Positions 46,180 to 56,002 are shown, numbered from the stretch's first letter. The stretch is DNA of 64,000 nt from Sphingobacterium composti (GCF_009829075.1 NZ_WUQZ01000003.1:62001-126000); one strand, 5' to 3'. Made by a program: numbers and translations. Notes: generated by a model not told the origin, from the letters alone.

Positions 46180-47193
46180 ATGAAGTTAAAGACATTACAT
46201 CAATTTTTTTGGCAAGAGATTCAGGATAATAAATTGTCAAAAGAATTAGCTAAGATTTTAGTAGATATTACTTTTGCAGGTAAAATATTACGCACACAAA
46301 TTGAGAATAATTCATTAACCAGTTCCCCTGTAATTAGCACTTCCATTAATCACCATGGTGAAAATCAACATAAATTAGACGCTTTATCACATGAGATATT
46401 TTATGATACGTTAAAAGAAAGTAATTTGTGCAAGAATTTAGTATCAGAGGAAGTTGAGGAAAAGATAATATTGAGTTCGTTGGAATGTAAGGGTTCTTTT
46501 GATGTATACATCGATCCTTTAGATGGAACCTCCAATCTTGATTCCAATGTGTCAGTGGGAACAATATTTTCAATTTATCATTCATCTAAGGGGCCTAACT
46601 TAAAAAATTCGCTTATTAAGGGAAGATCACAGGTTGCTGCAGGATATTTAATTTACGGTACGACTACGATGTTAGTTTTAACAATTGGTCAAGGGGTACA
46701 TGGTTTCACCTACGATAGGAATTTAGGAGAGTTTCTGCTTACTCATTCTAAAATTAGAATAAGCAAGTCTGGAAGTACTTATTCTATAAATGAAGGGAAT
46801 TGTGAAGATTTCCCCTACCAGATTCGCAATTACTTAAATTTTTGTAAACAAGAAGACGCGGAGAATAAGCTTCCATACAAGGCCCGTTATATTGGCTCTA
46901 TGGTAGCTGACATACACCGGATATTATTTAATGGAGGAATTTTCCTATATCCATCCACTCGAAAATATCCTAAAGGAAAGCTTAGGTTAATGTATGAGTG
47001 TAATCCAATTGCATTTATAATTGAACAAGCCGGAGGATTAGCGATTGACGGAATGGGAGCTATTCTAGATGTAAAATGTACGAATCATCATCAGAAGACC
47101 CCATTTATTGCGGGCAGTTATAATATGGTTAAGAATGTATTAAATCTCTATAAAAATGAAAGTATAAGTAATCATTTGTTTTACAGTTGTTAG
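46180..47193 (+). CDS. fbp: Class I fructose-1,6-bisphosphatase
   Basis: This 337-residue enzyme hydrolyses fructose 1,6-bisphosphate to fructose 6-phosphate. Metal-binding motifs are in SEEVEEKIILS and YIDPLDGTSNLDSNVSVGTI near residues 108-127. The substrate-binding RYIGSMVADIHR and YECNPIAFIIEQAGG segments follow. Length and motifs are those of class I FBPase. It lies 10 bp after a long-form GAPDH gene and ends in a terminator at 47206-47232, so the two form a gluconeogenic operon. Confidence 0.95.
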   Translation: MKLKTLHQFFWQEIQDNKLSKELAKILVDITFAGKILRTQIENNSLTSSPVISTSINHHGENQHKLDALSHEIFYDTLKESNLCKNLVSEEVEEKIILSSLECKGSFDVYIDPLDGTSNLDSNVSVGTIFSIYHSSKGPNLKNSLIKGRSQVAAGYLIYGTTTMLVLTIGQGVHGFTYDRNLGEFLLTHSKIRISKSGSTYSINEGNCEDFPYQIRNYLNFCKQEDAENKLPYKARYIGSMVADIHRILFNGGIFLYPSTRKYPKGKLRLMYECNPIAFIIEQAGGLAIDGMGAILDVKCTNHHQKTPFIAGSYNMVKNVLNLYKNESISNHLFYSC

Positions 47194-47205
47194 TTAGATT
47201 GGTAA

Positions 47206-47232
47206 TTTGGCCTATTAATTTAGGCCATTTTC
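47206..47232 (+). terminator. Rho-independent terminator after fbp
   Basis: TGGCCTA pairs with TAGGCCA around TTAATT, followed by TTTT. It lies 14 bp after the fbp stop. Confidence 0.7.
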
Positions 47233-47449
47233 AAATCTATATAAATTGAATCCAATATTTTTAGTTTTGTACCTTTTATTATTAGAGCAGAATAATACTT
47301 TATGGAAGAAGTAATATTAATAAAGAATTAAAGCGAAGCATAGCGTGAGAAAATTCAATAAGTATTCTTTGTTAAAAAGAATAAATTATTATTCTAACAA
47401 TTCTAAGGATGTTCAAATAACCTTCTTCATTAAATGATTTAAAAGAGTA

Positions 47450-47495
47450 AAACTAACAAGCAGGATAAATTCTATTTTATCCTGCTTGTTAGTTT
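47450..47495. terminator. Perfect 20-bp hairpin, probable terminator of the lipoprotein gene
   Basis: The arms 47450-47469 and 47476-47495 are perfectly complementary (core AACAAGCAGGATAAA) around a 6-nt loop. It lies 32 bp past the stop of the leftward lipoprotein gene, so it is placed to end that transcript. The rest of 47233-47449 holds no recognised feature. Confidence 0.75.
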
Positions 47496-47527
47496 ATAAT
47501 TATTAGATATTGTCCCTTTTTTAGATA

Positions 47528-49285
47528 TTAAATTACAGGTTTTACACACCTTACCTGTACTTTATGATCTTTAGCTGGATCAACACCATTTTTAAAATAA
47601 TTCTGTCCATTATCTAATTCTGGAATATCTGAAGTCGCACCAGTACCTCCATCGGAAACCATTGACCACACAGAATCACCTAATAGAATAGCCCATTGTG
47701 CATAGTTAGTTCTATTTGTATACCCCTTGACATCAATACGACCAGATTTATAAAAAGAAACCCATTCTCCTCCTTCAGCTCTAAATGATGTATACATGTT
47801 AGCTTGAATGTTTAAATTAGGTCTTGGTGATCCCCAAGATACTCCATTAGAAGTACTCCATCTCGTAGATTGAAAGCGATCTGAAGCCAAACGCGTGTTA
47901 CCACCTAAGGCCAAAATTTCGGCACCAGTAGGTAATCTCCAGCCGCCTGGAATTTGACGACACGGATCTTTAGACACCTCGTAATTAGCAACGTTTTGAG
48001 GCGTTCTTGAAGTAATATTAGCATCCCAAGGTGTCAAGGAATTATACAACCAATAGTCATTTTCTGCACTAGTAGTAGCTGTATAAGGACTTTTTCGTAT
48101 GGAATATTTTCCTGTAGTTGGATTATACGTCAAATTCCCTCTTGCCCAAATTAAATTTCCGAATTTTGCCCCATCTGTATTTAAAATGTTTAACGCTGGT
48201 GCATAACTTACACCTGCTTGAGGTATAATACTTGATTTAGCTGATATAACGAAATCTCTATTAGTTATAGTAGGATAAGTGCCCGTAGGATAGGTAAATA
48301 TATCTCTTAAACGTACAGAATTCACACGTATTGTAATATCTGATAATGGTGTTGTAAAATCAGCAGTATACATATTAGCCACACGAGCTGAATCTGCGTT
48401 GATACTTACAAACGGTAAAGATGACACACTTTGACTCGCAATATTGCTGATCGAATTATTAACCAAGTTTAACGTACCTGATTTAAAATATGATTGACTT
48501 GATGGTGCTAATTGAACATTGAAATTTTCTAATACAGCAGGAAATTCATTTCCTTTCACTGTAATGGCAACTCTAGCTAATCTGTGTTTGAATCTTATAT
48601 TAACTCTAGCTTCTGGAACATTGGTTGTATTATCTAATGGGAAAAATATATCTGTAGTGGAATTTGCATATAGTAAATCTTTATCAACAGGTGTTTGAAT
48701 AGAAACATTGTTTGTACCAATAGCATCAGTGATATCAGCAGTTGTATTATATGAGTAGGCTACCCATTTATAGGTTCTACCCTTAAAAATATTAAATGCA
48801 GTTGTGTTATAAGTTGCACCTCGAATCAAGTCTTTGTGTGCTACATATACCATATTATTATTAACAACTTCAAATAATATAAATCTATACCTAATATTAG
48901 TACCTAAATTAGATACTGCTGATTTTTCTATGTTTGAATACTTGGAGTTTAGTTTATCTTTTATAGAGGTACTTTCTGAGTAACTTACCTTATCAAACGA
49001 TGTAGAATATCTTATTCCACTCTCTTCTAAATCATAGATTTCTTCTTCGGCGTTAGAAGCATTTGCTACATCCATTTTGCTATTGGCTGATAGATCCAGC
49101 TGTTCTTCAATGCCATCTAGACTAATAACAAAATCTACTTTATTTGGGTCTCCTATTTCTGGATTGGTTGATGTATCATCTGACTTTTTACACCCACCTA
49201 AAACTAATAGGCTAGATATCAAAAACAAATTAATTAAATTTTTGCCTTGTATCAAATACTTTATTTTTGTCCAATTGGTTCTCAT
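47528..49285 (-). CDS. Fimbrillin-like lipoprotein with a FISUMP-type C-terminus
   Basis: This 585-residue protein has a lipoprotein signal (LINLFLISSLLVLGGCKK; lipid-modified Cys near residue 32). A fimbrillin-like region follows with long beta-rich segments (INIRFKHRLARVAITVKG near 230). The C-terminal 200 residues contain RQIPGGWRLPTGAEILAL and end KVQVRCVKPVI, as in FISUMP-type surface proteins. It is probably exported to the outer-membrane surface, maybe as a pilus subunit or tip. A 58-residue gene lies 9 bp upstream on the same strand. No chaperone or FimB-like partner is in view. Confidence 0.72.
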   Translation of the reverse strand: MRTNWTKIKYLIQGKNLINLFLISSLLVLGGCKKSDDTSTNPEIGDPNKVDFVISLDGIEEQLDLSANSKMDVANASNAEEEIYDLEESGIRYSTSFDKVSYSESTSIKDKLNSKYSNIEKSAVSNLGTNIRYRFILFEVVNNNMVYVAHKDLIRGATYNTTAFNIFKGRTYKWVAYSYNTTADITDAIGTNNVSIQTPVDKDLLYANSTTDIFFPLDNTTNVPEARVNIRFKHRLARVAITVKGNEFPAVLENFNVQLAPSSQSYFKSGTLNLVNNSISNIASQSVSSLPFVSINADSARVANMYTADFTTPLSDITIRVNSVRLRDIFTYPTGTYPTITNRDFVISAKSSIIPQAGVSYAPALNILNTDGAKFGNLIWARGNLTYNPTTGKYSIRKSPYTATTSAENDYWLYNSLTPWDANITSRTPQNVANYEVSKDPCRQIPGGWRLPTGAEILALGGNTRLASDRFQSTRWSTSNGVSWGSPRPNLNIQANMYTSFRAEGGEWVSFYKSGRIDVKGYTNRTNYAQWAILLGDSVWSMVSDGGTGATSDIPELDNGQNYFKNGVDPAKDHKVQVRCVKPVI

Positions 49286-49294
49286 AACACGATT

Positions 49295-49471
49295 TTAATT
49301 GCTACCAATAACGAAATCATTCGTCTCAAATCCATCACTAAACTGCCAATCCTCTACATCAACAGTGTTTGATGAAGGATCTATTCCTATTCTAGCATTT
49401 GAAGTACTAGCAATACCATTCTCAACTTGAATGATATAAACATGTAACTTTGGTGCGTTATATTTCTTCAT
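49295..49471 (-). CDS. 58-residue hypothetical protein upstream of the fimbrillin-like gene
   Basis: The frame starts at the ATG at 49471 (MKKYNAPKLHVYIIQVENGI) and ends DGFETNDFVIGSN. It has no signal peptide or membrane helix. It lies 9 bp before the lipoprotein gene, so they are likely cotranscribed. I do not recognise the family. Short leaders of this kind with a K-Y-N-x-P-K-L start occur next to Bacteroidota surface-protein genes, but no function is known to me. Confidence 0.6.
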   Translation of the reverse strand: MKKYNAPKLHVYIIQVENGIASTSNARIGIDPSSNTVDVEDWQFSDGFETNDFVIGSN

Positions 49472-49723
49472 AATTTTGTTTTATTTATTAATGACTAATG
49501 AGCACAAAGTTATCTTATAGTTTATCATTTAGTATAACTAATCGGACATATATTGTCGTACTTGTAAATATAACACTACATCAATAATAGATTTTGCCGG
49601 ATACGCATAAAAAAGATCATTTAGAGAGTGCAAAATTTTTAATGATGATAATAATTGAATTTACTTGATTTGTCCTATTTATGCGAGGCGGTAAAATTCA
49701 AAAAGATTGAAATTTCCTAAAAT

Positions 49724-50763
49724 AACGTGAGTTCGGGATAAGAAAAAAGTGAAATTTATATATTATTCCAACAAAAAAAGGCTTGATTTATGCATACAAT
49801 TAGTTGACAATCAAATTGTTGTAAATATAAATCAAGCCTTATGGTAAGAGATAAAGTTATAGAAATTTTTGTTAAGGTCGATGATTTCTACAAAGAAATT
49901 CAACCCCTTCTTGAAGAAAATCGTATTGAAGACAGAAAACTGGGTAATCGCAATAGAAAAACAGGTCTTTGTGATAGCGAAATAATCAGCTTGATGGTTC
50001 TTTTTCATTCAGGTCAATTTACTAATCTTATGTCATTCTATGTTCATTATGCACTGCCGCATCTAAAGGATCTCTTTCCTGGACTGACCTCCTACAATAG
50101 ATTCGTTGAACTCCAGCCTAGGTGTGCCGTCACCTTTATGTTGTTTGTTAAGATGTGCTGTCTTGGCAAAAGTGAAGGTGTCAATTTTATAGATTCTACG
50201 CATATCAAAGTATGTCATAATAGAAGGATACATCAGCACAAAGTCTTTAAGGGAACTGCAGAACGAGGTCAGTGCTCCATTGGCTGGTTTTATGGCTTCA
50301 AGCTGCACCTGATCATCAATGATAAAGGTGAAATATTGTCTTTTTATCTCACAAAGGGGAATGTAGATGACAGAAATCTAAAACATATGATGGATATGAC
50401 TAAAGATATTTTTGGTAAACTCTATGGGGATAAGGGATATATTTCAAAAGCAATGGCCGATATATTATGGGGAAACGGAGTACAAATGGTGACCAAACCA
50501 AGAAAAAATATGAAAGGAATAAACCTTAGTCAAACGGATAAAATAATGCTCAGAAAGCGAGCAATTATTGAATGTGTCAATGATGAACTTAAAAACATTT
50601 GTAAGCTACAACATACAAGACATAGGTCTGTAAGTAACTTTTTATTGAATATTTTAGGAGCATTAGCCGCTTATGCTTTCTTCCCTAAAAAACCTTCATT
50701 AAATATTCAATTTGAACAGCAAGAAAATCAATTATTCCTTGCTGCTTAAACCGAACTCACGTT
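49724..50763 (+). mobile_element. IS982-family insertion sequence, complete
   Basis: The 1040-bp element has termini AACGTGAGTTCGG and CCGAACTCACGTT and a 4-bp flanking repeat AAAT (49720-49723 and 50764-50767). Inside the left end, AAGGCTTGATTTA and TAAATCAAGCCTT form a hairpin before the transposase start. The transposase frame is intact. A 108-bp MITE with the same ends lies at 31491-31598. The element separates the fimbrillin-like genes from the desaturase gene. Exact ends are uncertain by 1-2 bp. Confidence 0.88.
49841..50749 (+). CDS. IS982-family transposase
   Basis: This 302-residue DDE transposase has the family segments LCDSEIISLMVLFHSGQFTN, FIDSTHIKVCHNRRIHQHKV and FYGFKLHLIINDKGEILSFY. 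DDRNLKHMMDM and GKLYGDKGYISKAMADILWG follow, with Glu in ALKRAIIECVND-type context (RKRAIIECVNDELKN). The catalytic acids are all present. It fills the IS between its terminal repeats and is expected to be active on its own ends and on the MITE at 31.5 kb. Confidence 0.93.
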   Translation: MVRDKVIEIFVKVDDFYKEIQPLLEENRIEDRKLGNRNRKTGLCDSEIISLMVLFHSGQFTNLMSFYVHYALPHLKDLFPGLTSYNRFVELQPRCAVTFMLFVKMCCLGKSEGVNFIDSTHIKVCHNRRIHQHKVFKGTAERGQCSIGWFYGFKLHLIINDKGEILSFYLTKGNVDDRNLKHMMDMTKDIFGKLYGDKGYISKAMADILWGNGVQMVTKPRKNMKGINLSQTDKIMLRKRAIIECVNDELKNICKLQHTRHRSVSNFLLNILGALAAYAFFPKKPSLNIQFEQQENQLFLAA

Positions 50764-50840
50764 AAATAATATTTTATATTTCATTATTATTTCGTATATT
50801 ACATTATAAATACCCTTTAATTTAATACGAATACCACTCA

Positions 50841-51902
50841 ATGAATACCCAAGTAAAATTCAATAATGTAAATGCATTATTCTCAAAATCCCTCAAGTTA
50901 AAAATCAATCAATCTTTTCAACAAGATTTAATAAAAAAGAGTGGTAATAGAAAACTTATTTTGAAAGCTATTATATTATTGTCAAGTCTTGTTTTAATAT
51001 ATTCAATTTTAATTTTTTTACAGCCTCACTGGATAATAAGTGTTTTATTATGCATAGTTCTAGGAGTTAATTTTGCGGCAATTGGTTTCAATATTATGCA
51101 TGATGCTGGTCATAATTCATTTTCGGAAAATAAAAAAATTAACACGATATTGTCTTATTCCTTAAATCTTCTTGGTGGAAATATCTATTTATGGAAACTT
51201 AAGCATAATATTGCTCATCATACATTTACTAATATTAATGGGGAAGACCATGATATTGAAATTAAATTTATGAGAATTCATCATGATCAACCACTAGAAA
51301 AGCACCATAAATATCAACTTTTCTATTTCATGATTTTGTATTCAATTTCATATTTAGCGTGGATCTTTTATCAAGATTATGAAAAATATTTTAGACAGCG
51401 ATTGAGTAAGACATCTGATACCATAGCATTTCCTTTAAAAGAGAAAATCATTTTCTGGATTAGTAAGTTTTTACATTTTCAAATTTTCATAACTGTTCCT
51501 ATTATAGTGGTTGGATTTCTACCAGCAATGATTGGTTTATTAATATCTAGTATAGTATGTGGCATTTGTTTAGCAACAGTCTTTCAATTAGCACATGTTG
51601 TAGATGAAACAGAATTTAAAACAATAGATAATTACAAGGTTGAGGAAGAATGGATGATTCATCAGTTGCAATCAACTGCAAATTTTGCTACAAAAAGCAA
51701 AACTCTTACATGGCTTTTAGGTGGACTGAATTTTCAAGTTGAGCATCATTTATTTCCTAAAATAAGTCACATTCATTATCCAAAAATCAATGAAATATTA
51801 AAAACAGAATGTTTAGCTTATAGTGTAAAATATAATGAATATCCAACATTTTTTGCGGCATTTAATTCGCATATCAATGTTATTAATAGTATGTCTAAAT
51901 AA
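50841..51902 (+). CDS. Membrane fatty acid desaturase
   Basis: This 353-residue membrane enzyme has the three histidine boxes of acyl-lipid/acyl-CoA desaturases: MHDAGHNSFS (H-x3-H), KLKHNIAHHTFTN (H-x2-H-H) and FQVEHHLFPKISH (x-x-H-H). About four membrane spans flank them. It inserts a double bond in a fatty acyl chain, likely front-end type from the QVEHH box. The gene starts 78 bp after the IS982 right end, so its promoter may lie partly in the IS. A cold-shock gene follows about 270 bp later, and membrane fluidity control is a reasonable guess. Confidence 0.9.
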   Translation: MNTQVKFNNVNALFSKSLKLKINQSFQQDLIKKSGNRKLILKAIILLSSLVLIYSILIFLQPHWIISVLLCIVLGVNFAAIGFNIMHDAGHNSFSENKKINTILSYSLNLLGGNIYLWKLKHNIAHHTFTNINGEDHDIEIKFMRIHHDQPLEKHHKYQLFYFMILYSISYLAWIFYQDYEKYFRQRLSKTSDTIAFPLKEKIIFWISKFLHFQIFITVPIIVVGFLPAMIGLLISSIVCGICLATVFQLAHVVDETEFKTIDNYKVEEEWMIHQLQSTANFATKSKTLTWLLGGLNFQVEHHLFPKISHIHYPKINEILKTECLAYSVKYNEYPTFFAAFNSHINVINSMSK

Positions 51903-52175
51903 ATAAATTTTTTATTTTAATTTATTATATTTGTGTATAATCAGGCTCTGCCACGCTAAACCTAAGAACGATCAGTATTCTTTTCAATTTTTAGTCTTTG
52001 CTTTTCAGTCGCTATGTTATCATCACATTTGATGTAATAAATACTTGACTTTGTACTCCTTCAAACTCTAATAATTATTATTCACGTTTGTTAACTAAAT
52101 GGTTATTCAAGATTTAAAATTCTTGAAAAGGATGGCTTTATGCCTCAACAATTTTTTTTATTTAATACATTACAA

Positions 52176-52367
52176 ATGCAACAAGGAACAGTAAAATTCT
52201 TCAACGAGACAAAAGGTTTTGGTTTTATAACACCTAATGATGGTGGTCAAGATTTATTCGTACACAATACTGGTTTAATGGACAATATCAGACAAAATGA
52301 TAATGTTACTTTTAATGTCGAACAAGGAAGAAACGGGCTAAACGCGACTAACGTGCGTATAGCGTAA
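52176..52367 (+). CDS. Cold-shock protein (CspA family)
   Basis: This 63-residue protein is one cold-shock OB-fold domain: GTVKFFNETKGFGFITPNDG, RNP1 KGFGFI and RNP2-like DLFVHNTGL. It binds single-stranded nucleic acid and melts RNA structure. I chose the ATG at 52176 since Csp proteins begin right at M-x-x-GTVKFF; the upstream frame from 52140 would add a non-conserved tail. The about 270-bp region 51903-52175 is a likely long 5' leader, common for cold-induced csp genes. A terminator follows. Confidence 0.92.
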   Translation: MQQGTVKFFNETKGFGFITPNDGGQDLFVHNTGLMDNIRQNDNVTFNVEQGRNGLNATNVRIA

Positions 52368-52391
52368 CAATACTATTTATTTTAATTTATT

Positions 52392-52424
52392 AAAGCTAAA
52401 ACGAATTTGTTTTAGCTTTTTTAT
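52392..52424 (+). terminator. Rho-independent terminator after csp
   Basis: AAAGCTAAAAC pairs with GTTTTAGCTTT around GAATTT, followed by TTT. It lies 25 bp after the csp stop. Confidence 0.8.
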
Positions 52425-52560
52425 TTTCATATAAGTAATGTCTTAAACAAATTTTACGAGCATCATGTACAAAGTTGTAGAGTTGATTATAAATAATCGG
52501 ATCTTTGTACAGATATTTTATTCATAGTCACGATTCATTTAAAGATTTAATACCTTTTTT

Positions 52561-52674
52561 ATTAATACAGAATCATTATTCCAAAGAATGTGGTTCCTCG
52601 TCAATTTTGATAAATTACGCTCATTGTGTAGGTGTCATTTTCCTCAACAACTGAAATCCTGCACGTCCGTACAT
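52561..52674 (-). pseudogene. ISL3-family remnant (transposase C-terminus and right end)
   Basis: On the minus strand the frame reads MYGRAGFQLLRK, the conserved C-terminal motif of ISL3 transposases, and then decays. The following bases to 52561 (TTATCAAAATTGACGAGGAA and on) match the right end found in the deleted ISL3 copy near 24089-24150. Everything upstream of MYGRAG is lost. The bases 52425-52560 hold no gene that I recognise. Confidence 0.7.
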
Positions 52675-52787
52675 TTTTATAATATTTTTGATTTAATGTA
52701 CTTATTCTTACATGAATAGTATTTATGGTTGTTAGTACGGCATTATTCAATGTCCTGTAAACTATAAAAAGTATTAAAGAGCTACGA

Positions 52788-53021
52788 CTAATCCATATTA
52801 CGTTCGTTTACAGGGAATCCATGCTCATATTTATTAAATCCCGTTAAAAAATCATCTTTAAACTTTTGCTCATTTATAGAGCCATCAGAGTTTTTATAAT
52901 CATCGAGCAATCCAATAAAATGGAAATCAATTTTGACTCTTGCAATCATATACTCTTTATCTACACCTTTACCATCATGAACTACATCTGTTTCTATGAT
53001 CACTGGTTTAAAACATCCCAT
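52788..53021 (-). CDS. Hypothetical protein
   Basis: This 77-residue product begins MGCFKPVIIETDVVHDGKGV and contains ARVKIDFHFIGLLDDYKN. It has no signal peptide or membrane helix, and the residue mix is protein-like. I do not recognise a family. It lies alone between an ISL3 scrap and an IS66 remnant, so it may be a genuine small gene or cargo left by an element. Confidence 0.45.
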   Translation of the reverse strand: MGCFKPVIIETDVVHDGKGVDKEYMIARVKIDFHFIGLLDDYKNSDGSINEQKFKDDFLTGFNKYEHGFPVNERNMD

Positions 53022-53209
53022 ATTATTTATAATTAATTATATATAAACTTAATGTTTATTATTGATTATCTTGAATTTATATTTAAACATCTCTGGCTCG
53101 TACCCCTTTGAATATTAATATTTTGATTTTATACATTTTATTTTGAGATACAATGGTAACAAGTCGTACAGAAGTATCCGCCCTACGAACTACATATTTG
53201 ACTACTGAA

Positions 53210-54195
53210 TAATCTTCTTATAGTTCTGTGGATATAGATCCTTAAGGTTTTATGATTTATTGAAGCTATATTCTGTAGGGTATATTTTAACCACTGAAAT
53301 GGGTTTACATCATGTTTTTTACAGATAGCAAAGAACGAGTAGATCATAGCAGCGCGCTGTGCAGCCTCATGGCTACCTGCAAATAAATAGTTTCGGAGTC
53401 CTAAACAGCAAGGCCTAATTGCATTTTCGCATTGATTTGTATCAATCTGTAGATTTCCATCATATAATTACGCTGAGAGCGCATCCCATCTGGTGTATGC
53501 ATAAGTCATTGCTTTTCCGATCTGACTTTTAGGTAACGTATTCTTTATCTCCTGAAAGATCCATTTCCCCAATTCGTTGATAACGGGGAGCGATTTCTCA
53601 AGTCGCAGTTCCTTGGTCTGTTCTGCGGATAACTGCTGTTGCTTAGCTTGCCTTTCTATAGCATATAATTTTTGGATCATAAGAAGCGCTTTCTCTGCCC
53701 GTGGGCGATCACTATCCAACCCCCTTTCTAGTTCACGTCTCGTATGAGCCCAGCAGGCTAAATGTTTAACAACTTAGCAGGTTCACACTCGAGTTCTTCA
53801 GTAATTTCTTTACCGATGCAAACTATCTCCGACAAATCGCCTTTTGGGTGAATCTCAATTTCTTCTACAGGAAGATGTGCGGGAAGTTTCGCTCATCCTT
53901 TGTGGTTTGGACGTTTGCGAGTATATTCAATTTTTTCTTTGATATCTTCTTGCTGCTGTTCTATATCAGCAGATTCAGCTTCAAATGGCAGAGAAGTTTG
54001 ACAGGGGTCACCTTCAAAGCGTTCACGCTTTTGACCGAATTGCATCCGTCGAAGCATGTCAACCTGTGCTTTTAACATGTCTCGTTCTTGAGAAAGTTCA
54101 TCTATCTTTTCATCACGTTCAAGCAGTTCTTGATCACGGCTGGAAATGACCTTGAGAAGATCCTCTTTTGAAAGGTTTTCCAGTGCTGTTTCCAT
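53210..54195 (-). pseudogene. IS66 transposase TnpC, internally deleted
   Basis: The N-terminal part (from 54195) has the usual coiled coil (KVISSRDQELLERDEKIDEL) and RMQFGQKRERF. After a stop near 53893 the frame continues KLPAHLPVEEIEIHPKGDLS and ends EPAKL. It then jumps, near 53770, to the late core (CWAHTRRELERGLDSDRPRA). The C-terminus NLQIDTNQCENAIRPCCLGL then RNYLFAGSHEAAQRAAMIYS follows after another stop at about 53468. About 200 residues of the zinc/DDE core are missing. It cannot be functional. The downstream edge is approximate. Confidence 0.85.
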
Positions 54196-54310
54196 AGTAT
54201 AAAGATACGTTTTTTTCTACGTTCTTGCAATCAAAAAGCCTGTTTTTACGGCGACGAATAGCGTTATTTCTGTATACTTTTTACAATCTGAACCCCCTCA
54301 ATGAGCAATA

Positions 54311-54622
54311 CTAGATCGCTCCACGATAGCTCACCTTATTAAGTGCAGATGTACCAAAAGTACCACTCTCTAGACGTTTGTAGTACAAAACAAAGCCGCC
54401 GTGCTCCCAGTGCAACAGCTTTATATGGGTGCGGCTACGGTTCAAGAAAACGAACACTTCACCACTGGTCGGCTGACGTTGCATCACCGAAATGATAAGA
54501 CCACAAAGCCCATCAAATGATTTCCGCATGTCGCAATGCCCATCCTTATAAATAAAACTAAATTGGATAAGATCGTTGAATTTTCGAAGCAGGTTGTCTT
54601 TTGGAAGAATAATGTCATACAA
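54311..54622 (-). pseudogene. IS66 accessory protein TnpB, degraded
   Basis: The product matches TnpB from DMRKSFDGLCGLIISVMQRQ through GEVFVFLNRSRTHIKLLHWE to GGFVLYYKRLESGTF. The N-terminus, where TnpB should have V-x-L-x-x-G/P-T-D-MRKS, is replaced by frame-shifted sequence (FIYKDGHCDMRKS), and the C-terminus is altered. It belongs to the same IS66 remnant as the deleted TnpC gene. Confidence 0.75.
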
Positions 54623-54934
54623 ACCTGAATAGCAACTGAATTGTGTATTTTTGTTGAGTGGAAAGCATTTTGGTATTCCTTATAGCCTACTTTAAGACAC
54701 GAAAAAAGGAGCACCAAACTGTTGTTATCCACTCCTTTTTTTGTCTTTTTCGGTTTACACCTCTCAAGTATTTCTAAACTTATTTAAGTAGTTCTTGATA
54801 TACTTATAGTAGAACATTTCCTTTCTTTACAGTGAATTATATCATATTTAATATACGTTAATACAATTTGATATAATAATTACAAATAAATAATAATTTA
54901 ACATTAATTTGGTGAAAAATATTTTATCAAATTC

Positions 54935-56002
54935 ATGACGTTACTCTTAGTATATTTATTTACAGCATTATTTATTTCATTCATTTGTTCGATAATGGAA
55001 GCAGTCTTACTTTCAACTCCAATCTCGTACTTGAAATCAAGACAACAAATGGGAGATAAATCTGCGGTTGATATGGTTAATTTGAAAAATGACATAGATA
55101 AACCATTATCAGCAATTTTGTCTTTAAACACTGTTGCACATACAGTAGGTGCAGCAGGCGTTGGCGCTCAAGCAAACTTAGTTTTTGGTGAAGCTTATTT
55201 TGGAATTGTTTCCGCTGTGTTAACTATTTTAATATTAGTGTTGACTGAAATTATTCCAAAAACTCTTGGCTCTAATTATAGTAAAGAATTAATCGGATTT
55301 GCAGCAAAGACAATTAAAATTATGATAATAATAACTTATCCTTTGGTATGGTTGTCTTCTATTTTGACTAAATTATTATCAAGAGATAAGTCCCAACTAA
55401 CAACTAGTAGAGAAGAAATATCAGCGTTAGCAAGTATAGGTACTCAAGAGGGAATTTTTGCTGATAAAGAAAATAAAATTATTCAAAATCTTATTAAATT
55501 AAAAACCATCAAAATTAGGGATGTAATGACTCCTAGAATAGTTGTTGTTACTGCAGATGAAGAAATGACATTAAAGGAATTTCTACAGAATAAAGAATTT
55601 CTTCATTTTTCGCGTATACCAATTTATAAAGAAAACAGAGACAATATAACTGGTTATATATTTAGAGAACAGGTGTTTGAAAAATTAGCTGAAGATCAAT
55701 TTACATTAAAGTTGAAGGATTTAAAAAGAAATATAGTTACATTTCCTGAAACTAAAACACTCTTTGAAGCTTGGGAAGAATTATTAATAAAGAAAGAACA
55801 CATATCTCTTATTACCGATGAATATGGGGGAATGGATGGAATTACTACCTTAGAAGATATTATAGAATCACTTTTAGGTTTTGAAATATTAGATGAAAAG
55901 GACAAAATTGATGATATGCAAAAATATGCTATGAAAAGATGGCAGGAGAAGCAAAAAAAATATGAATTTTTAAATACAGATGAACAATTAAAAAATTTAT
56001 AA
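54935..56002 (+). CDS. CNNM/CorC-family membrane protein (DUF21-CBS)
   Basis: This 355-residue protein has an N-terminal DUF21 domain with about four membrane helices (residues 1-140, including LTEIIPKTLGSNY). Two CBS domains follow: IRDVMTPRIVVVTADEEMTL near 190 and HISLITDEYGGMDGITTLED near 285. It lacks the C-terminal CorC_HlyC domain seen in longer members. Relatives transport or regulate Mg2+ and Co2+. It is flanked by IS remnants on both sides and is transcribed alone. Confidence 0.88.
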   Translation: MTLLLVYLFTALFISFICSIMEAVLLSTPISYLKSRQQMGDKSAVDMVNLKNDIDKPLSAILSLNTVAHTVGAAGVGAQANLVFGEAYFGIVSAVLTILILVLTEIIPKTLGSNYSKELIGFAAKTIKIMIIITYPLVWLSSILTKLLSRDKSQLTTSREEISALASIGTQEGIFADKENKIIQNLIKLKTIKIRDVMTPRIVVVTADEEMTLKEFLQNKEFLHFSRIPIYKENRDNITGYIFREQVFEKLAEDQFTLKLKDLKRNIVTFPETKTLFEAWEELLIKKEHISLITDEYGGMDGITTLEDIIESLLGFEILDEKDKIDDMQKYAMKRWQEKQKKYEFLNTDEQLKNL

